A stretch of DNA of 64,000 bases from Kangiella koreensis DSM 16069 (GTDB lineage Bacteria > Pseudomonadota > Gammaproteobacteria > Enterobacterales > Kangiellaceae): positions 806,001 through 870,000 of the forward strand of contig NC_013166.1 in NCBI RefSeq assembly GCF_000024085.1. Direction: 5' to 3'. The notes under the pieces were generated by a model, which was not told the origin of the DNA, did no database searches, and was given only the letters and a program-made list of their open reading frames with translations. The stretch's first letter is position 1. Every line of letters begins with the position of its first letter. Positions 8,862 through 20,623 of this stretch are shown here, in pieces. The translations under genes were made by a program, and so were the position numbers.

Positions 8862-10336
8862 TATAGAGTTACTCCAGGCGTTAACGTTTCAGGCATGACA
8901 CATGCAGGATTTTCAATTGAAGCGACCGGGAACGCACAGTAGTCCGCAGCATAGTAGGCGCTCGGGCGATGATTGCCCGAATTGCCAATGCCACCAAATG
9001 GGGCTGCACTGGAGGCGCCAGTTAATTGGTTGTTCCAGTTGACGATCCCGGCACGTATGCGGCGATAGAATGTGTCGTACTGTGCTTTATCATCACTGAA
9101 TAATCCGGCTGATAGACCAAAGCGAGTATTATTGGCTTCGGCAATCGCACCTTCGAAATCATCGTAGCGATAGACTTGTAGAATCGGGCCAAAGAACTCT
9201 TCATCCTCATGCGTAATGCCAGTTACATCTAAAAGTGCAGGACTCACAAAGCCTGTGCCTGCTTTTAAGTGCTCCATTTTGACCAAGGCTTTAGCACCTT
9301 TGTCGAGCAAGTTCTGTTGGGCGCGAACCAAATCTTTGGCGGCTTTTTCAGATACTACTGGACCCATGAACGGCTTGTTATCATCGTTGTAATGACTAAC
9401 GCGAATGCGGTTAACCGCTTCAGTGAGCATCTCGATAAATTGATCGCCTTGTCCAGTTTTTGGTACGAATAAACGACGGGCGCAAGTACAGCGTTGGCCA
9501 GCTGAAATGTAAGCCGATTGAATGGTGTGATAAACGGCAGCTTTTAAGTCTTTAACATCGCCAAGAATTAATGGATTGTTGCCACCCATCTCAAGGGCGA
9601 GCACTTTGCCCGGCTGGCCACCTAATTGTTTGTGCAATAAGTTGCCAACGGTTTCGCTACCGGTAAAGAGAAGGCCATCGATATGCTTGCTGCTGGCTAG
9701 TGCAATTCCAGTATTCACTTCACCCTGCACCAAGTTTAAAACGCCTTCAGACAAACCTGCTTTTTGCCACAGCTTGACGGTTAGTTCGGCAACTGCTGGC
9801 GTTAACTCGCTTGGCTTAAATACAATGGTGTTACCGGCAATTAGGGCAGGAACAATATGGCCATTAGGTAAATGGCCAGGGAAGTTATAAGGACCAAAAA
9901 CCGCCAGAACGCCGTGTGGCTTGTGACGAGTGGCAGCAATGCCAGCACCCATTTCGGCTTCTTTAACACCGGTGCGTTCATGATAGGCACGAATGGAAAT
10001 TTCGATCTTACCGGCCATAGCGCCAGCTTCAGTTAAAGTTTCCCAATAAGGTTTGCCCGTTTCTTTGGCAATCATCTCAGCCAGTTCTTCTTTATGGTCT
10101 TTTAGTTGCTGCTCAAAATTTTTCATGATGGCGATACGCTCATCAAGTGTTTTTTGACTCCAATCCCAGCCGGCTTTTTGTGCTGCTGCGATAGCTTCTT
10201 CAACCTGCTCTTCAGTAGCTGAATTACCTTGCCAAATTACCTCACCGCTGGCGGGATTAATGGAGCTAAAGCCGTCGCCTTGGCCTGCAAGCCACTGGTT
10301 GTTGATCATTAAATTTTTATGAGCATCTTGAGTCAT
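8861..10336 (-). CDS. astD: succinylglutamate-semialdehyde dehydrogenase
   Basis: AstD oxidises N-succinylglutamate semialdehyde to N-succinylglutamate with NAD+, the fourth step of the AST pathway. The 491-residue protein is a full-length aldehyde dehydrogenase: NAD-binding motif [20 protein letters not shown], catalytic Glu in ALEMGGNNP, and catalytic Cys283 in [13 protein letters not shown], with the C-terminal [21 protein letters not shown] typical of AstD. It lies 26 bases after astA and overlaps astB by a single base, so astA-astD-astB forms a tight operon. A Met at codon 10 ([11 protein letters not shown]) matches the usual family start and could be used instead of the annotated first codon. 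Confidence 0.95.
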   Translation of the reverse strand: MTQDAHKNLMINNQWLAGQGDGFSSINPASGEVIWQGNSATEEQVEEAIAAAQKAGWDWSQKTLDERIAIMKNFEQQLKDHKEELAEMIAKETGKPYWETLTEAGAMAGKIEISIRAYHERTGVKEAEMGAGIAATRHKPHGVLAVFGPYNFPGHLPNGHIVPALIAGNTIVFKPSELTPAVAELTVKLWQKAGLSEGVLNLVQGEVNTGIALASSKHIDGLLFTGSETVGNLLHKQLGGQPGKVLALEMGGNNPLILGDVKDLKAAVYHTIQSAYISAGQRCTCARRLFVPKTGQGDQFIEMLTEAVNRIRVSHYNDDNKPFMGPVVSEKAAKDLVRAQQNLLDKGAKALVKMEHLKAGTGFVSPALLDVTGITHEDEEFFGPILQVYRYDDFEGAIAEANNTRFGLSAGLFSDDKAQYDTFYRRIRAGIVNWNNQLTGASSAAPFGGIGNSGNHRPSAYYAADYCAFPVASIENPACVMPETLTPGVTL

Positions 10337-10362
10337 ATATAAAACACCTGTTGTAAATTCGT

Positions 10363-11385
10363 TTAACGTTTGTTGCGTAAGCTTGCTGCGCGTACTGTAT
10401 CGCCTTCTTTGACCTGTAGCCGCTCGAGAACTTCTGCGCTAACAATGAGCTCGTCGGTATCAATTCGCGTTTCAAATACCGTCGTCTTGAATTCCTGTAG
10501 ACGACGATTACTGATCATAATGGATTCAGTCTCACCTTCCGGTGTTCCAACACGAATAGGAAGCAGTCTACTGGCGCGATAGGTTTTGATTTGATCCTTA
10601 GGCACTTCAATCGTTGGGCCGGCATCAAAAATATCTACATAATTTTGATAGCGGAAACCTTCACGCTTTAACATGGCAAGTGCGGGGCGAGTATCGGGGT
10701 GAACTTGACCAATCACCTGTCTGGCATCACCTGATAGCATATCCACATAAATTGGATGTTGTGGCATAAGTTCCGCAATAAATTGATTGCTGCCTAAGCC
10801 ACTGATGGCATCAGCTTTGGCAAAATCCATACTGAAAAAACGACGACCCAGAGATTCCCAAAAAGGCGAGCGCCCCTGCTCATCACTAAAGCCACGCATC
10901 TCCGCTATCACCTTATCGGCAAATCGTTGTGGGAAGTCGGCCATGAACAGGAAGCGTGATTTCGCCAGGAGGCGGCCGTTAATGCCACCACGGTAGTCTG
11001 GAGACAGATACAGTGTCGCAATTTCTGTGGTGCCAGTGTAATCGTTACACAGCACTAAAATTTTATGCTTGTTGTAGATTCCAAGATCATGGCTGGTATT
11101 GACCACGGTGCTGAGCTTATAGGTATAGAATGCCTCGTCCATGCCCACTGCAGCAACTAGCGCACAAGTGCCGACCACTTTGCCAGTTACATCATCTTCC
11201 AGCACAAAAAAGTAATATTCAGGTCCAGGCTCAACAATGTCACGGCTAAAAGCGTCGACCGAATTCTTGATCTTATCTTCGATACGAATAGGGTCATTGG
11301 GCAGCGTAGTCAGGCCGGTTCCGGCGCTGGCTGCTAATGCTAAAATATCTTGTAAATCAGTATGTTGAGCTGGTCTGATAACCAT
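10363..11385 (-). CDS. astA: arginine N-succinyltransferase
   Basis: AstA transfers succinyl from succinyl-CoA to arginine, committing it to the AST degradation route. The 340-residue length matches E. coli AstA (344). The N-terminus [24 protein letters not shown] with the following TTLP is the family signature, and [27 protein letters not shown] is the acyl-CoA binding region of the GNAT-like fold. It is the first gene of the leftward astA-astD-astB operon and is divergent from astC across a 260-base intergenic region. That region should contain both promoters. I found no convincing ArgR box there, so control of the pathway is not evident from sequence. Confidence 0.95.
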   Translation of the reverse strand: MVIRPAQHTDLQDILALAASAGTGLTTLPNDPIRIEDKIKNSVDAFSRDIVEPGPEYYFFVLEDDVTGKVVGTCALVAAVGMDEAFYTYKLSTVVNTSHDLGIYNKHKILVLCNDYTGTTEIATLYLSPDYRGGINGRLLAKSRFLFMADFPQRFADKVIAEMRGFSDEQGRSPFWESLGRRFFSMDFAKADAISGLGSNQFIAELMPQHPIYVDMLSGDARQVIGQVHPDTRPALAMLKREGFRYQNYVDIFDAGPTIEVPKDQIKTYRASRLLPIRVGTPEGETESIMISNRRLQEFKTTVFETRIDTDELIVSAEVLERLQVKEGDTVRAASLRNKR

Positions 11386-12866
<1,481 letters not shown>

Positions 12867-12884
12867 TTAAAAAGCTCTAAAGAC

Positions 12885-12912
12885 AAAGCCCCGCACAAGT
12901 CGGGGCTTTTTT
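12885..12912 (+). terminator. astC terminator
   Basis: The stem AAAGCCCCG (12885-12893) pairs with CGGGGCTTT (12901-12909) across a 7-base loop and runs into six Ts, 18 bases after the astC stop. Confidence 0.92.
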
Positions 12913-12926
12913 GTGTCTCAAATAAC

Positions 12927-12940
12927 TTGATCCCGATCAA
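12927..12940. promoter_or_regulatory. upstream FNR/ANR-type box of ompW
   Basis: TTGATCCCGATCAA is a perfect match to the FNR consensus TTGAT-N4-ATCAA. Its centre is 50 bases upstream of a second, slightly imperfect box, which places it near -91 relative to the inferred ompW start point, a position typical of auxiliary sites. Confidence 0.8.
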
Positions 12941-12976
12941 CAAAAAGTCAACTCTTCAATCGCTGGGCTACAACTC

Positions 12977-13017
12977 TTGATCCAGGTCAATCTTTCAAAT
13001 CTTGGGTGGATTATCTT
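12977..13017 (+). promoter_or_regulatory. FNR class II-type promoter of ompW
   Basis: TTGATCCAGGTCAA (12977-12990) has one mismatch from the FNR consensus. A -10-like TATCTT lies at 13012-13017, so the box centre would be near -41.5, the standard class II activation position. ompW is a known FNR-controlled gene in enteric bacteria. No good -35 hexamer is present apart from the box. Confidence 0.75.
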
Positions 13018-13049
13018 TGTTGCGTCTAAAACAAAGAAGGAAATTCACC

Positions 13050-13724
13050 ATGAAACAACTTATCAAATCAGCATCTGCTGTAGCGGTTGGCGCGGTATTA
13101 TCTTTAACAGCGGTTGATGCATTTGCACATAAAGAAGGAGACTTCATTTTGCGCGTAGGTGCAGCACAGGTTAGTCCGAATGACGATAGCTCTAATGTGT
13201 TAGGTGCTAATGATGGCGTTACCGTTGATTCGGCAACAGGTGTAGGTTTTAGTGGCACCTGGATGTTAAGTGATAACTGGGGGCTCGAAGTATTGGCGGC
13301 ATTACCATTCACGCATGACATTGATGGTTCCGGCGATTTGGCTGGTTTACCCATCGGTGAGACTAAACACTTACCACCAACGGTTTCATTCCAGTACTAC
13401 CCAGAGTTTGGCACTGATGATTTTAGCCCTTACTTTGGTCTTGGCGTAAACTACACCAAGTTCTTCGAAGAAAAAGCCTCGCCAGAGCTTAAAGCCGCAT
13501 TAAGCACCAATGATGTGAAACTTGAATTGGATGATTCATTTGGGCTGGCTGGACAAATTGGCGCCGATTGGAAAATCAGCGATGACTTCTACTTCAATAC
13601 AGCGGTCTGGTATATCGATATTGATACTGAAGCAGCTGTTAAAGTTGATGGAATAACTGCAACTACCGTCGATGTACAAATCGATCCTTGGGTTGTGATG
13701 GTGGGTTTTGCCTGGCGATTCTAG
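13050..13724 (+). CDS. ompW: OmpW family outer membrane protein
   Basis: OmpW proteins are eight-stranded outer membrane beta-barrels with a hydrophobic lateral channel for small apolar molecules. The 224-residue product has a signal peptide with probable cleavage after Ala26 (VDAFA). It continues with the family start GDFILRVGAAQVSPND, the GLEVLAALPFTHDI strand, and the C-terminal VDVQIDPWVVMVGFAWRF ending in phenylalanine as barrel proteins do. The ATG at 13050 is preceded by AGAAGGA; the open frame from 13002 is not a better start because it would bury the signal peptide. Two FNR-type boxes lie upstream, so expression is probably raised when oxygen is low. A hairpin terminator follows. Confidence 0.93.
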   Translation: MKQLIKSASAVAVGAVLSLTAVDAFAHKEGDFILRVGAAQVSPNDDSSNVLGANDGVTVDSATGVGFSGTWMLSDNWGLEVLAALPFTHDIDGSGDLAGLPIGETKHLPPTVSFQYYPEFGTDDFSPYFGLGVNYTKFFEEKASPELKAALSTNDVKLELDDSFGLAGQIGADWKISDDFYFNTAVWYIDIDTEAAVKVDGITATTVDVQIDPWVVMVGFAWRF

Positions 13725-13763
13725 TACCAAGGGGCAGACCCTTCGTCAATTGAATTGAGAGTG

Positions 13764-13799
13764 AAATGCCGGATTAATCTAGTTTAATCCGGCATTTTT
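13764..13799 (+). terminator. ompW terminator overlapping the tesA stop
   Basis: A long stem AAATGCCGGATTAA (13764-13777) pairs with TTAATCCGGCATTT (13784-13797) around a short loop and is followed by Ts. The right arm includes the stop codon of the convergent tesA gene, so the two genes share this 3' structure. Confidence 0.88.
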
Positions 13800-14419
13800 A
13801 TTTGTGTTTCTAACTGAGGCCAAACGTTCTTCAGTAGGGTTGGCTGTGCTTTTGCGTTGGGGTGAATACCGTCTTCCTGCATCAGTTCATTATTGCCGCC
13901 AACATTTTCCAGAAAGAATGGCACCAGTTTCACCTTTTTTTCATTGGCCAGCTGGGCATAATTGTCAAAGAATGCTTGTGCATAGCGTTGGCCATAGTTG
14001 GGTGGGATCTGGATTCCTAACAAGAGGACTTCCGCACCAGAACGTTTGCTGGTACTTATGAGATTACTAAGGTTGCGTTTAATTAAGGTGGGTGATGTAC
14101 CGCGCAAGGCGTCATTACCGCCAAGCTCAATGATGACAACCTCGGGCTGATATTGTTCGAGTAGAGTAGGTAAGCGTAAAAGGCCTTGGGTGGTGGTGTC
14201 ACCACTAATACTGCCATTGACTACGGTATGGGGGTAGCCTTCTCGTTGAAGCTTTTGGTTGAGTAATTCCACCCAGCCTTGTTCTAGTTCAATGTTGTAG
14301 CCTGCACTGAGGCTATCGCCAAGAACTAAAATGGTGGGTTTTTCTTCGGCTTTTGCAATTGTTGCAATATTAAAGATCGCAACAACTAGAAACAAAATCC
14401 ACGCCAATTTTTTCTTCAT
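13784..14419 (-). CDS. tesA: arylesterase / acyl-CoA thioesterase I (GDSL family)
   Basis: This is a 211-residue SGNH/GDSL hydrolase with a 24-residue signal peptide, so it acts in the periplasm as a lysophospholipase/thioesterase/arylesterase. Catalytic blocks are visible: GDSLSAGYN with nucleophile Ser36, GSISGDTT, the GGNDALRG block III, and DGIHPNAKAQ carrying the Asp-x-x-His pair. It is divergent from ybbA-ybbP, the same arrangement as in E. coli, which supports orthology. The stop codon lies inside the ompW terminator stem. Confidence 0.93.
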   Translation of the reverse strand: MKKKLAWILFLVVAIFNIATIAKAEEKPTILVLGDSLSAGYNIELEQGWVELLNQKLQREGYPHTVVNGSISGDTTTQGLLRLPTLLEQYQPEVVIIELGGNDALRGTSPTLIKRNLSNLISTSKRSGAEVLLLGIQIPPNYGQRYAQAFFDNYAQLANEKKVKLVPFFLENVGGNNELMQEDGIHPNAKAQPTLLKNVWPQLETQIKMPD

Positions 14420-14479
14420 AATGATATGCTTAGGTTAATTTTTGAATGAGTATATTTGACTCAATGGTATCAATTTAAG

Positions 14480-15214
14480 ATGAATATGATGTTAACAACA
14501 CGCAATTTAACGAAAACAGTCAAGCTGCCCGAACAATCTCTGACCATTTTATCGGAGGTAAGTTTAACCGTAAATGAACACGATAGTGTAGCGATTGTTG
14601 GCGCTTCCGGCTCGGGTAAGTCAACGTTGCTGTCTTTACTGGCTGGACTTGATACTCCATCGGAAGGCGAAGTCGAGCTTGCTGGTCACCCAATCCATAA
14701 GTTAAGCGAAGACGAGCGAGCAGCTGTTCGTGCTCAGTATGTGGGCTTTGTGTTCCAGTCATTTCATTTGCTTCCAGGCCTGACTGCGCTTGAGAACGTC
14801 ATGCTGCCGATTGAACTCAAAGAAGACAAAAATGCTCACAAGAAAGCCAAAGAACTACTGGTGAAAGTCGGCCTGGCTGAGCGTCTTAATCACTATCCTC
14901 ATCAGTTGTCCGGCGGTGAGCAGCAGCGTGTGGCGATTGCGCGTGCTTTTGCTTCGGAACCGAAAATCCTGTTTGCCGATGAGCCAACTGGTAATCTTGA
15001 TACTGGTAATGGCGAAAAGGTTATTGATTTGATTTTTGAGTTAAACCAGCAGCTTGGAACCACTTTGGTGTTGGTAACTCATGATGATCGTTTGGCTGAG
15101 CGTTGTCAGCGTTTGGTGCGTCTCGAAGCGGGAAAAGTGGTTGAAGATTCCGTTAATTCGGCTCAAGTAGTCAAGACCAATACAGCCCAAGCAGATCAAG
15201 TGGAGACAGCCTGA
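14480..15214 (+). CDS. ybbA: ABC transporter ATP-binding protein (LolD/YbbA type)
   Basis: The 244-residue ATPase carries Walker A GASGSGKST at about 41-49, the Q-loop at FVFQSFHLLPGLTALENVMLP, signature LSGGEQQRVAIARAF, Walker B ILFADEPTGNLD and a switch histidine in VLVTHDDRL. It belongs to the MacB/LolD/FtsE branch that works with FtsX-fold permeases on envelope substrates. The frame is open to a TTG at 14456; I chose ATG 14480, but two nearby in-frame ATGs (14486, 14489) are equally possible because no clear ribosome binding site is present. The stop shares one base with the permease start (TGATG). With ybbP and divergent tesA this matches the E. coli cluster. Confidence 0.9.
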   Translation: MNMMLTTRNLTKTVKLPEQSLTILSEVSLTVNEHDSVAIVGASGSGKSTLLSLLAGLDTPSEGEVELAGHPIHKLSEDERAAVRAQYVGFVFQSFHLLPGLTALENVMLPIELKEDKNAHKKAKELLVKVGLAERLNHYPHQLSGGEQQRVAIARAFASEPKILFADEPTGNLDTGNGEKVIDLIFELNQQLGTTLVLVTHDDRLAERCQRLVRLEAGKVVEDSVNSAQVVKTNTAQADQVETA

Positions 15215-17712
15215 TGCGAGGTATGGCATGGCGTTTATTCCGACGAGATTGGCAGTCAGGCGAGGTTAAAGTTTTATTTTTTGCGCTGATGATTGCTGTA
15301 ATGGCAATGGTGGCGATTGGCACTATTACCGACCGAACTCACCGTGCCATGGGCGAGCAAAGCAGTGAGTTTTTAGGTGCAGACTACACCTTAAGATCGC
15401 CGAGGGCTATCGAGCAAAGCTGGCTCGATAAAGGTCGCGCGGACGGTTTGCAACTGACGGAGTCTACTGGCTTCTCAACGGTCTTAGCTAAAGGTGATGA
15501 ATTTCAGTTGGTCAGCGTGACCGCGCTAGGCGGCAAATTCCCGCTTAAAGGTGAGTTTGAAATTGCTGACAAACCTTTTACCCGTGGACAAAGTATGCAG
15601 GCTCAACCGGAAAATGGTTCGGCCTGGGTTGAACCCAGAGTGCTAGCAGCCTTAGACGCTGAAAAAGGCGATAAAGTCGACTTCGGTGCAATTCAATTAA
15701 CCATCGCAGGAGTGATTGTGGGTGGTCCTGGCCAAGCCAGTGAAATGTTTAATGTCGCCCCCAAAGTTTATATCAATCAGAGCGATGTGGAACGCGCCAA
15801 CATTATTCAGCCGGGTAGCCGAGTTTCGTATACTTTATTTATTGCCGGCGATATTCAGCCACGCGAAAACTTTATCGACTGGCTGAAACCACAGATGAAC
15901 AAAACCCAGCGTTTAACGGGTGGAAAAGAGGGTACGCCAGCGTTACAGGCTTCTATTGAACGTGCCGAAACATTCCTGCGTTTGGCAAGCTTGATTTCGG
16001 TAGTTTTGGCCGGTGTTGCCATTGCTGTTGCTGCGGGGCGATTTAGCCGCCGTCATTATGATTATGCGGCAATTTATCGCTGCTTGGGCATGCAGATTGC
16101 GCAAGTTCACCGTCTCTATATATCGCAACTAATGATCATGGGATTGATTGGTTCTGCGATTGGCGTTGCCCTGGGTTTAGTCATTCAGCAAGCGATTATT
16201 GTGCAGTTTGCTGACTTCTTGCCAAAACCTATGGTGCCGATTAATTGGGCACCGGTTATCGCGGGTGGTTTAAGTGGTTTGGTGGTGCTGATTGGTTTTG
16301 CATTGCCGGCTTTTTTCCAGATTGCACGAGTGTCGCCATTGCGTGTTTTGCGTAAAGAAATGGTGCCGCAGCCTGTTTCGAGCTGGCTGATTTATTTATT
16401 AGCGATATTCACCATGGCGCTGCTGATGTGGTGGCAAAGTGGCTCGTTGAAATTGGTCGGTATTTTGTTGGGCGTGGCTCTGGTTGCCTTTATCGTTATC
16501 CGCCTAATGGCATGGCTCATTTTTAAAGTGGGAATTTGGCTTGGTAAACGAGGCTCTACAGCTGTTCGCTATGGGCTCGGCCAGCTAAAACGTTACCCCG
16601 CATTTACCATCAGTCAGATTACGGCATTCGGTTTAGCATTTATCATCATGTTGTCGACAGTACTGATTCGAAGTGAGTTGCTAAGCGAATGGCAAAGCCA
16701 ATTACCGGAAGATGCACCCAATCACTTTTTGATTAATGTGCAACCAAGCGAAGTTCCGAATCTGGAAACTATTCTTGCCGAGCAGGATGTTGAAACTGCG
16801 GGTATTTATCCAATGGTTCGTGGCCGTGTTACGGGGCTTAACGGTAAGCCAATTGAAGAGGCGGTATCCGAAGAAGCGCAGACTGATGGCTCCCTGCGAC
16901 GCGAGTTGAATTTGACCTGGGTTGAGGATGTGCCTAAGGCTAATGAGGTGGTTAAGGGAGAATGGTGGGATGATGCGGAGCATCAGCCGGATGAGAATGG
17001 TGTTTATCAATTATCGATCGATCAAAACCTGGCAGGTCGGTTAGGCGTAGATTTGGGTGATGTATTCGAATTTTCGATTGGTGGTGTTGATGTTAAAGGT
17101 AAAATCACCAGCTTCAGAGACATTCAGTGGGATTCATTCCAGCCTAACTTCTTTATGATTTTTGAACCGGGTGCACTGAATGAAAATATGGCGACCTATA
17201 TTACCAGTTTTCATTTGCCGCTCGAAAAGAAAGCAGCTTTAAATACTATTTTGCGCGAGATGCCGACGGTAACCATTATTGAACTGGACGTGATCATGGA
17301 GCAGGTGCAGACCATTCTTGATCAGGTTACTACGGCGGTTGAGTTTATTATGCTGTTCGTACTTCTGGCTGGCGTTGCTGTTTTATACGCAGTGTTGCAG
17401 GCAAGCAAGGAAGAGCGCGTGTTATCGGCAACTTTATTGAAAACGTTGGGTGCGCAGAAAAAGTTCATTCGCATGACCCTACTCTCTGAGTTAGCTTTAT
17501 TGGGGGTATTCTCAGGAATTCTTGGTGTGATTGGGGGGGAAGTGTTAGTCTCTGTTCTTTATAAGGAAGCGATGAATATTGAACCTGTGCTGCATCCATG
17601 GTTCTGGTTGTGGGTGCCATTAATGGCTGTCACATTTATCTGTATCGCTGGTTGGTGGGGCTTGAAGAGCCTTTTAAATCAGCCAGCGCATCAGGTGTTG
17701 AGGCAATTGTAA
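15214..17712 (+). CDS. ybbP: FtsX-like ABC transporter permease (YbbP type)
   Basis: The 832-residue permease has an N-terminal membrane helix (about 20-40), a large periplasmic domain, a first FtsX-type membrane block near 255-490 and a second periplasmic domain. The final FtsX block (about 710-832) contains VLSATLLKTLGAQKKFIRMTLL. This is the duplicated YbbP layout. It is translationally coupled to the ATPase gene. The transporter is thought to act on envelope lipids or hydrophobic compounds, but its substrate is not established; the neighbouring tesA is often cited as a functional hint. A weak hairpin follows, then topA 164 bases downstream. Confidence 0.9.
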   Translation: MRGMAWRLFRRDWQSGEVKVLFFALMIAVMAMVAIGTITDRTHRAMGEQSSEFLGADYTLRSPRAIEQSWLDKGRADGLQLTESTGFSTVLAKGDEFQLVSVTALGGKFPLKGEFEIADKPFTRGQSMQAQPENGSAWVEPRVLAALDAEKGDKVDFGAIQLTIAGVIVGGPGQASEMFNVAPKVYINQSDVERANIIQPGSRVSYTLFIAGDIQPRENFIDWLKPQMNKTQRLTGGKEGTPALQASIERAETFLRLASLISVVLAGVAIAVAAGRFSRRHYDYAAIYRCLGMQIAQVHRLYISQLMIMGLIGSAIGVALGLVIQQAIIVQFADFLPKPMVPINWAPVIAGGLSGLVVLIGFALPAFFQIARVSPLRVLRKEMVPQPVSSWLIYLLAIFTMALLMWWQSGSLKLVGILLGVALVAFIVIRLMAWLIFKVGIWLGKRGSTAVRYGLGQLKRYPAFTISQITAFGLAFIIMLSTVLIRSELLSEWQSQLPEDAPNHFLINVQPSEVPNLETILAEQDVETAGIYPMVRGRVTGLNGKPIEEAVSEEAQTDGSLRRELNLTWVEDVPKANEVVKGEWWDDAEHQPDENGVYQLSIDQNLAGRLGVDLGDVFEFSIGGVDVKGKITSFRDIQWDSFQPNFFMIFEPGALNENMATYITSFHLPLEKKAALNTILREMPTVTIIELDVIMEQVQTILDQVTTAVEFIMLFVLLAGVAVLYAVLQASKEERVLSATLLKTLGAQKKFIRMTLLSELALLGVFSGILGVIGGEVLVSVLYKEAMNIEPVLHPWFWLWVPLMAVTFICIAGWWGLKSLLNQPAHQVLRQL

Positions 17713-17798
17713 AATAACCCAAGAAAATCATCTTTTTAGGACCGTTGTATAAAAAAGTCTAGACAGCGACCATTAAAGATTGTTAATAATAAAAAAGG

Positions 17799-17825
17799 AA
17801 AGGGCAGGGATTATCTCTGCCTTTT
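17799..17825 (+). terminator. weak hairpin between ybbP and topA
   Basis: GGCAG (17803-17807) pairs with CTGCC (17817-17821), extended by three A-T pairs and a G-T pair. The T-tract is only four bases, so termination may be partial and topA may receive some read-through. Confidence 0.4.
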
Positions 17826-17876
17826 GACCAATTAACACAAACAACTCATTGATAAAAAAAGAGTTATGGAACTTTT

Positions 17877-20507
17877 ATGGGAAAATCTTTGGTTATAGTG
17901 GAGTCGCCAGCAAAGGCGAAAACCATTAATAAATACCTTGGAAAAGACTTTATCGTCAAATCGAGTATCGGTCATATTCGTGATTTACCGACCGGATCAC
18001 AAAATAAGAAACCGGTGGATGCCAAAGAAAGAGCCCGAAAGGCCGCCGCGACGCGCAAGCTCTCTCCAGAACAAAAAGCTAAACAAAAAGCGCTTAAAGA
18101 AAAAACGGCGCTTTTTGCACGTATGGGTATTAATCCTGAACATGACTGGGAAGCCCGCTATGAAGTGTTGCCAGGCAAAGAAAAAGTATTAAATGAGTTA
18201 AAGAAGTTCGCAAAAGACGCCGATACTATCTACCTCGCAACGGATTTGGATAGAGAAGGAGAGGCTATTGCCTGGCACTTGCGTGAATTGTTAGACGGTA
18301 AAGAGACTCAATTTAAGCGAGTTGTGTTTAATGAAATCACCAAAAAGGCCATACAGCAGGCATTTGCTAAGCCTGGTGACTTAGACATGAACTATGTCAA
18401 CGCACAGCAAGCGCGACGCTTTCTGGATCGTGTTGTAGGCTTTATGGTGTCACCATTGTTGTGGCGCAAGATTTCGCGCGGACTTTCTGCAGGTCGTGTG
18501 CAATCAGTTGCAGTTCGACTTCTTGTTGAGCGTGAGCGTGAAATACGAGCCTTTATTCCAGAAGAATATTGGGATATTCATGCCAATACCTTGACCCAAT
18601 CGAAAGATGATTTGCGTTTGCAGGTCAATAAGTATCAGGGCAAAAACTTCCGCCCAAACAGTGAGCAAGAAACCAACAAAGCGCTAGAAGTCCTAAAGTC
18701 TTCAAGTTACAAAGTAGTCACTCGCGAAGACAAACCACAGAAAAGCAAAGCTCCGAAACCTTTTATCACTTCGACACTTCAGCAGGCAGCCAGTACCAGG
18801 CTTGGCTATGGTGTTAAGAAAACTATGATGATGGCGCAGCGCTTGTATGAAGCCGGTTATATTACTTACATGCGTACTGACTCAACCTACTTGAGTACTG
18901 ATGCGGTTGACGCCTGTCGCGATTATATCAAGACTAATATTGGTGCTGAGTATTTACCCAAAGAAGCCAATAGTTACAGTAGCAAAGAAGGCGCGCAAGA
19001 GGCGCATGAAGCAATTCGTCCTTCTGATGTGACAAAAAAGGTTGGTCATTTAAGTGGTATGGAAAAAGATGCTGAGCGTCTGTATGACTTGATCTGGCGT
19101 CAGTTTGTGGCTTGCCAGATGTTGCCTGCAGAGTTTGATGTGACCAGTTTGAAGGTTCAAGCAGGCGATTATGAGCTAAAAGCTCGCGGTCGCGTGATGC
19201 GTTTTGATGGTTGGACGCAAGTGCTGCCGATGCAAAAGAAAAACGCAGAAGACGAAGAACTGCCCAATGTGAAAGAAGGCGAATTGCTTGAGCTGAAAAA
19301 GCTTGATCCTAAGCAGCATTTCACAAAACCACCAGCGCGTTTCTCTGAAGCTGCTCTGGTTAAAGAATTAGAAAAACGTGGTATTGGGCGCCCATCAACT
19401 TATGCCTCGATTATTTCAACCATTCAGGACCGCGGCTATGTGCGAATAGAAAACCGTCGTTTCTATGCCCAGAAGATTGGCGAGATTGTTACTGACCGAC
19501 TGGTTGAAAGCTTTAGTGATTTACTGGATTTCTCATTTACCGCCACCATGGAAAAGCATCTGGATGATATCGCTTCCGGACGACAAAACTGGAAAGTGAC
19601 GTTGGATGAATTTTATGATGAATTCTCACAACAGCTGAAAAAGGCTGATGAAGAGGAAGGCGAAGGCGGTATGCGCCGCAATGAAGCGGTAGAAACGGAT
19701 ATTCTATGCGACAAATGTAAGAAGAATCATATGGCGATTCGGAATGCCAGCACCGGGGTATTCCTTGGTTGCATGGGTTATTCATTGCCGCCTAAAGAGC
19801 GCTGTAAAAATACCGTCAATCTCATTCCGGGCGAAGAGTTTATCGCGGCTGATGAGGAAGAAGAAGCCCGTTACTTGCACGACAAGAAGCGGTGCACAAA
19901 ATGTAATTCAACCATGGATGATTATCTGGTTGATGAAAATACCAAGCTGTATATCTGTGGCAATAACCCAGATTGTGATGGTTACGAAATTGAAAAGGGT
20001 GAGTTCAAGATCAAGGGTTACGATGGTCCGATTCTTGAATGTGACAAGTGTGGTAGCGAGATGCAGTTGAAAACAGGGCGTTTCGGCAAATACTTTGATT
20101 GCACCAATGATGATTGTAAGAATACTCGTAAACTTCTAAAGAGTGGCCAGCCTGCTCCGCCCAAAGCTGATCCCATTCCGATGCCAGAACTGCAGTGCGA
20201 AAAGGTCGATGACCATTATGTGTTACGTGATGGCGCTGCAGGTATTTTCCTGGCAGCAAGCAAGTTTCCACGCAATCGTGAAACTCGTGCTCCTGCGGTG
20301 GATGAATTAGTCACGGTTAAAGACAAGCTTGATCCAAAGTATAAGTTTTTAGGGGAAGCTCCTTTGAAAGATCCTGATGGCAATCGTACTTTCGTTAAAT
20401 TTAGTCGTAAAACTGGCCAGCAGTATGTCGCTGGTGTGAAAGAAGACGGTAAAGCCAGTGGCTGGACTGCTTTTTACGAAAATGGTAAATGGGTTCCTCA
20501 AAAATAG
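17877..20507 (+). CDS. topA: DNA topoisomerase I (type IA)
   Basis: TopA relaxes negative supercoils by cutting one strand through a phosphotyrosine link. The 876-residue protein (E. coli 865) has the Toprim domain with [13 protein letters not shown] at the N-terminus and the acidic [13 protein letters not shown] motif. The catalytic tyrosine is Tyr331 in [11 protein letters not shown]. At the C-terminus there are three four-cysteine zinc ribbons (starting CDKCKK, CTKCNS and CDKCGS) and a basic tail. It is an independent unit: a weak hairpin precedes and a strong terminator follows. All catalytic residues look intact. Confidence 0.97.
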   Translation: MGKSLVIVESPAKAKTINKYLGKDFIVKSSIGHIRDLPTGSQNKKPVDAKERARKAAATRKLSPEQKAKQKALKEKTALFARMGINPEHDWEARYEVLPGKEKVLNELKKFAKDADTIYLATDLDREGEAIAWHLRELLDGKETQFKRVVFNEITKKAIQQAFAKPGDLDMNYVNAQQARRFLDRVVGFMVSPLLWRKISRGLSAGRVQSVAVRLLVEREREIRAFIPEEYWDIHANTLTQSKDDLRLQVNKYQGKNFRPNSEQETNKALEVLKSSSYKVVTREDKPQKSKAPKPFITSTLQQAASTRLGYGVKKTMMMAQRLYEAGYITYMRTDSTYLSTDAVDACRDYIKTNIGAEYLPKEANSYSSKEGAQEAHEAIRPSDVTKKVGHLSGMEKDAERLYDLIWRQFVACQMLPAEFDVTSLKVQAGDYELKARGRVMRFDGWTQVLPMQKKNAEDEELPNVKEGELLELKKLDPKQHFTKPPARFSEAALVKELEKRGIGRPSTYASIISTIQDRGYVRIENRRFYAQKIGEIVTDRLVESFSDLLDFSFTATMEKHLDDIASGRQNWKVTLDEFYDEFSQQLKKADEEEGEGGMRRNEAVETDILCDKCKKNHMAIRNASTGVFLGCMGYSLPPKERCKNTVNLIPGEEFIAADEEEEARYLHDKKRCTKCNSTMDDYLVDENTKLYICGNNPDCDGYEIEKGEFKIKGYDGPILECDKCGSEMQLKTGRFGKYFDCTNDDCKNTRKLLKSGQPAPPKADPIPMPELQCEKVDDHYVLRDGAAGIFLAASKFPRNRETRAPAVDELVTVKDKLDPKYKFLGEAPLKDPDGNRTFVKFSRKTGQQYVAGVKEDGKASGWTAFYENGKWVPQK

Positions 20508-20554
20508 CAGCTGCGAAAAATAAGCACGTTCTAGTGTTTTGTTTGTTAAAATAC

Positions 20555-20586
20555 AGCCTGTCATCAAGTCGATGGCAGGCTTTTTT
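20555..20586 (+). terminator. topA terminator
   Basis: AGCCTGTCATC (20555-20565) pairs with GATGGCAGGCT (20571-20581), with one G-T pair, followed by six Ts. Confidence 0.9.
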
Positions 20587-20623
20587 GTACCAAATCTTTT
20601 ATTGAACCAGTTGGGGCAACTGT

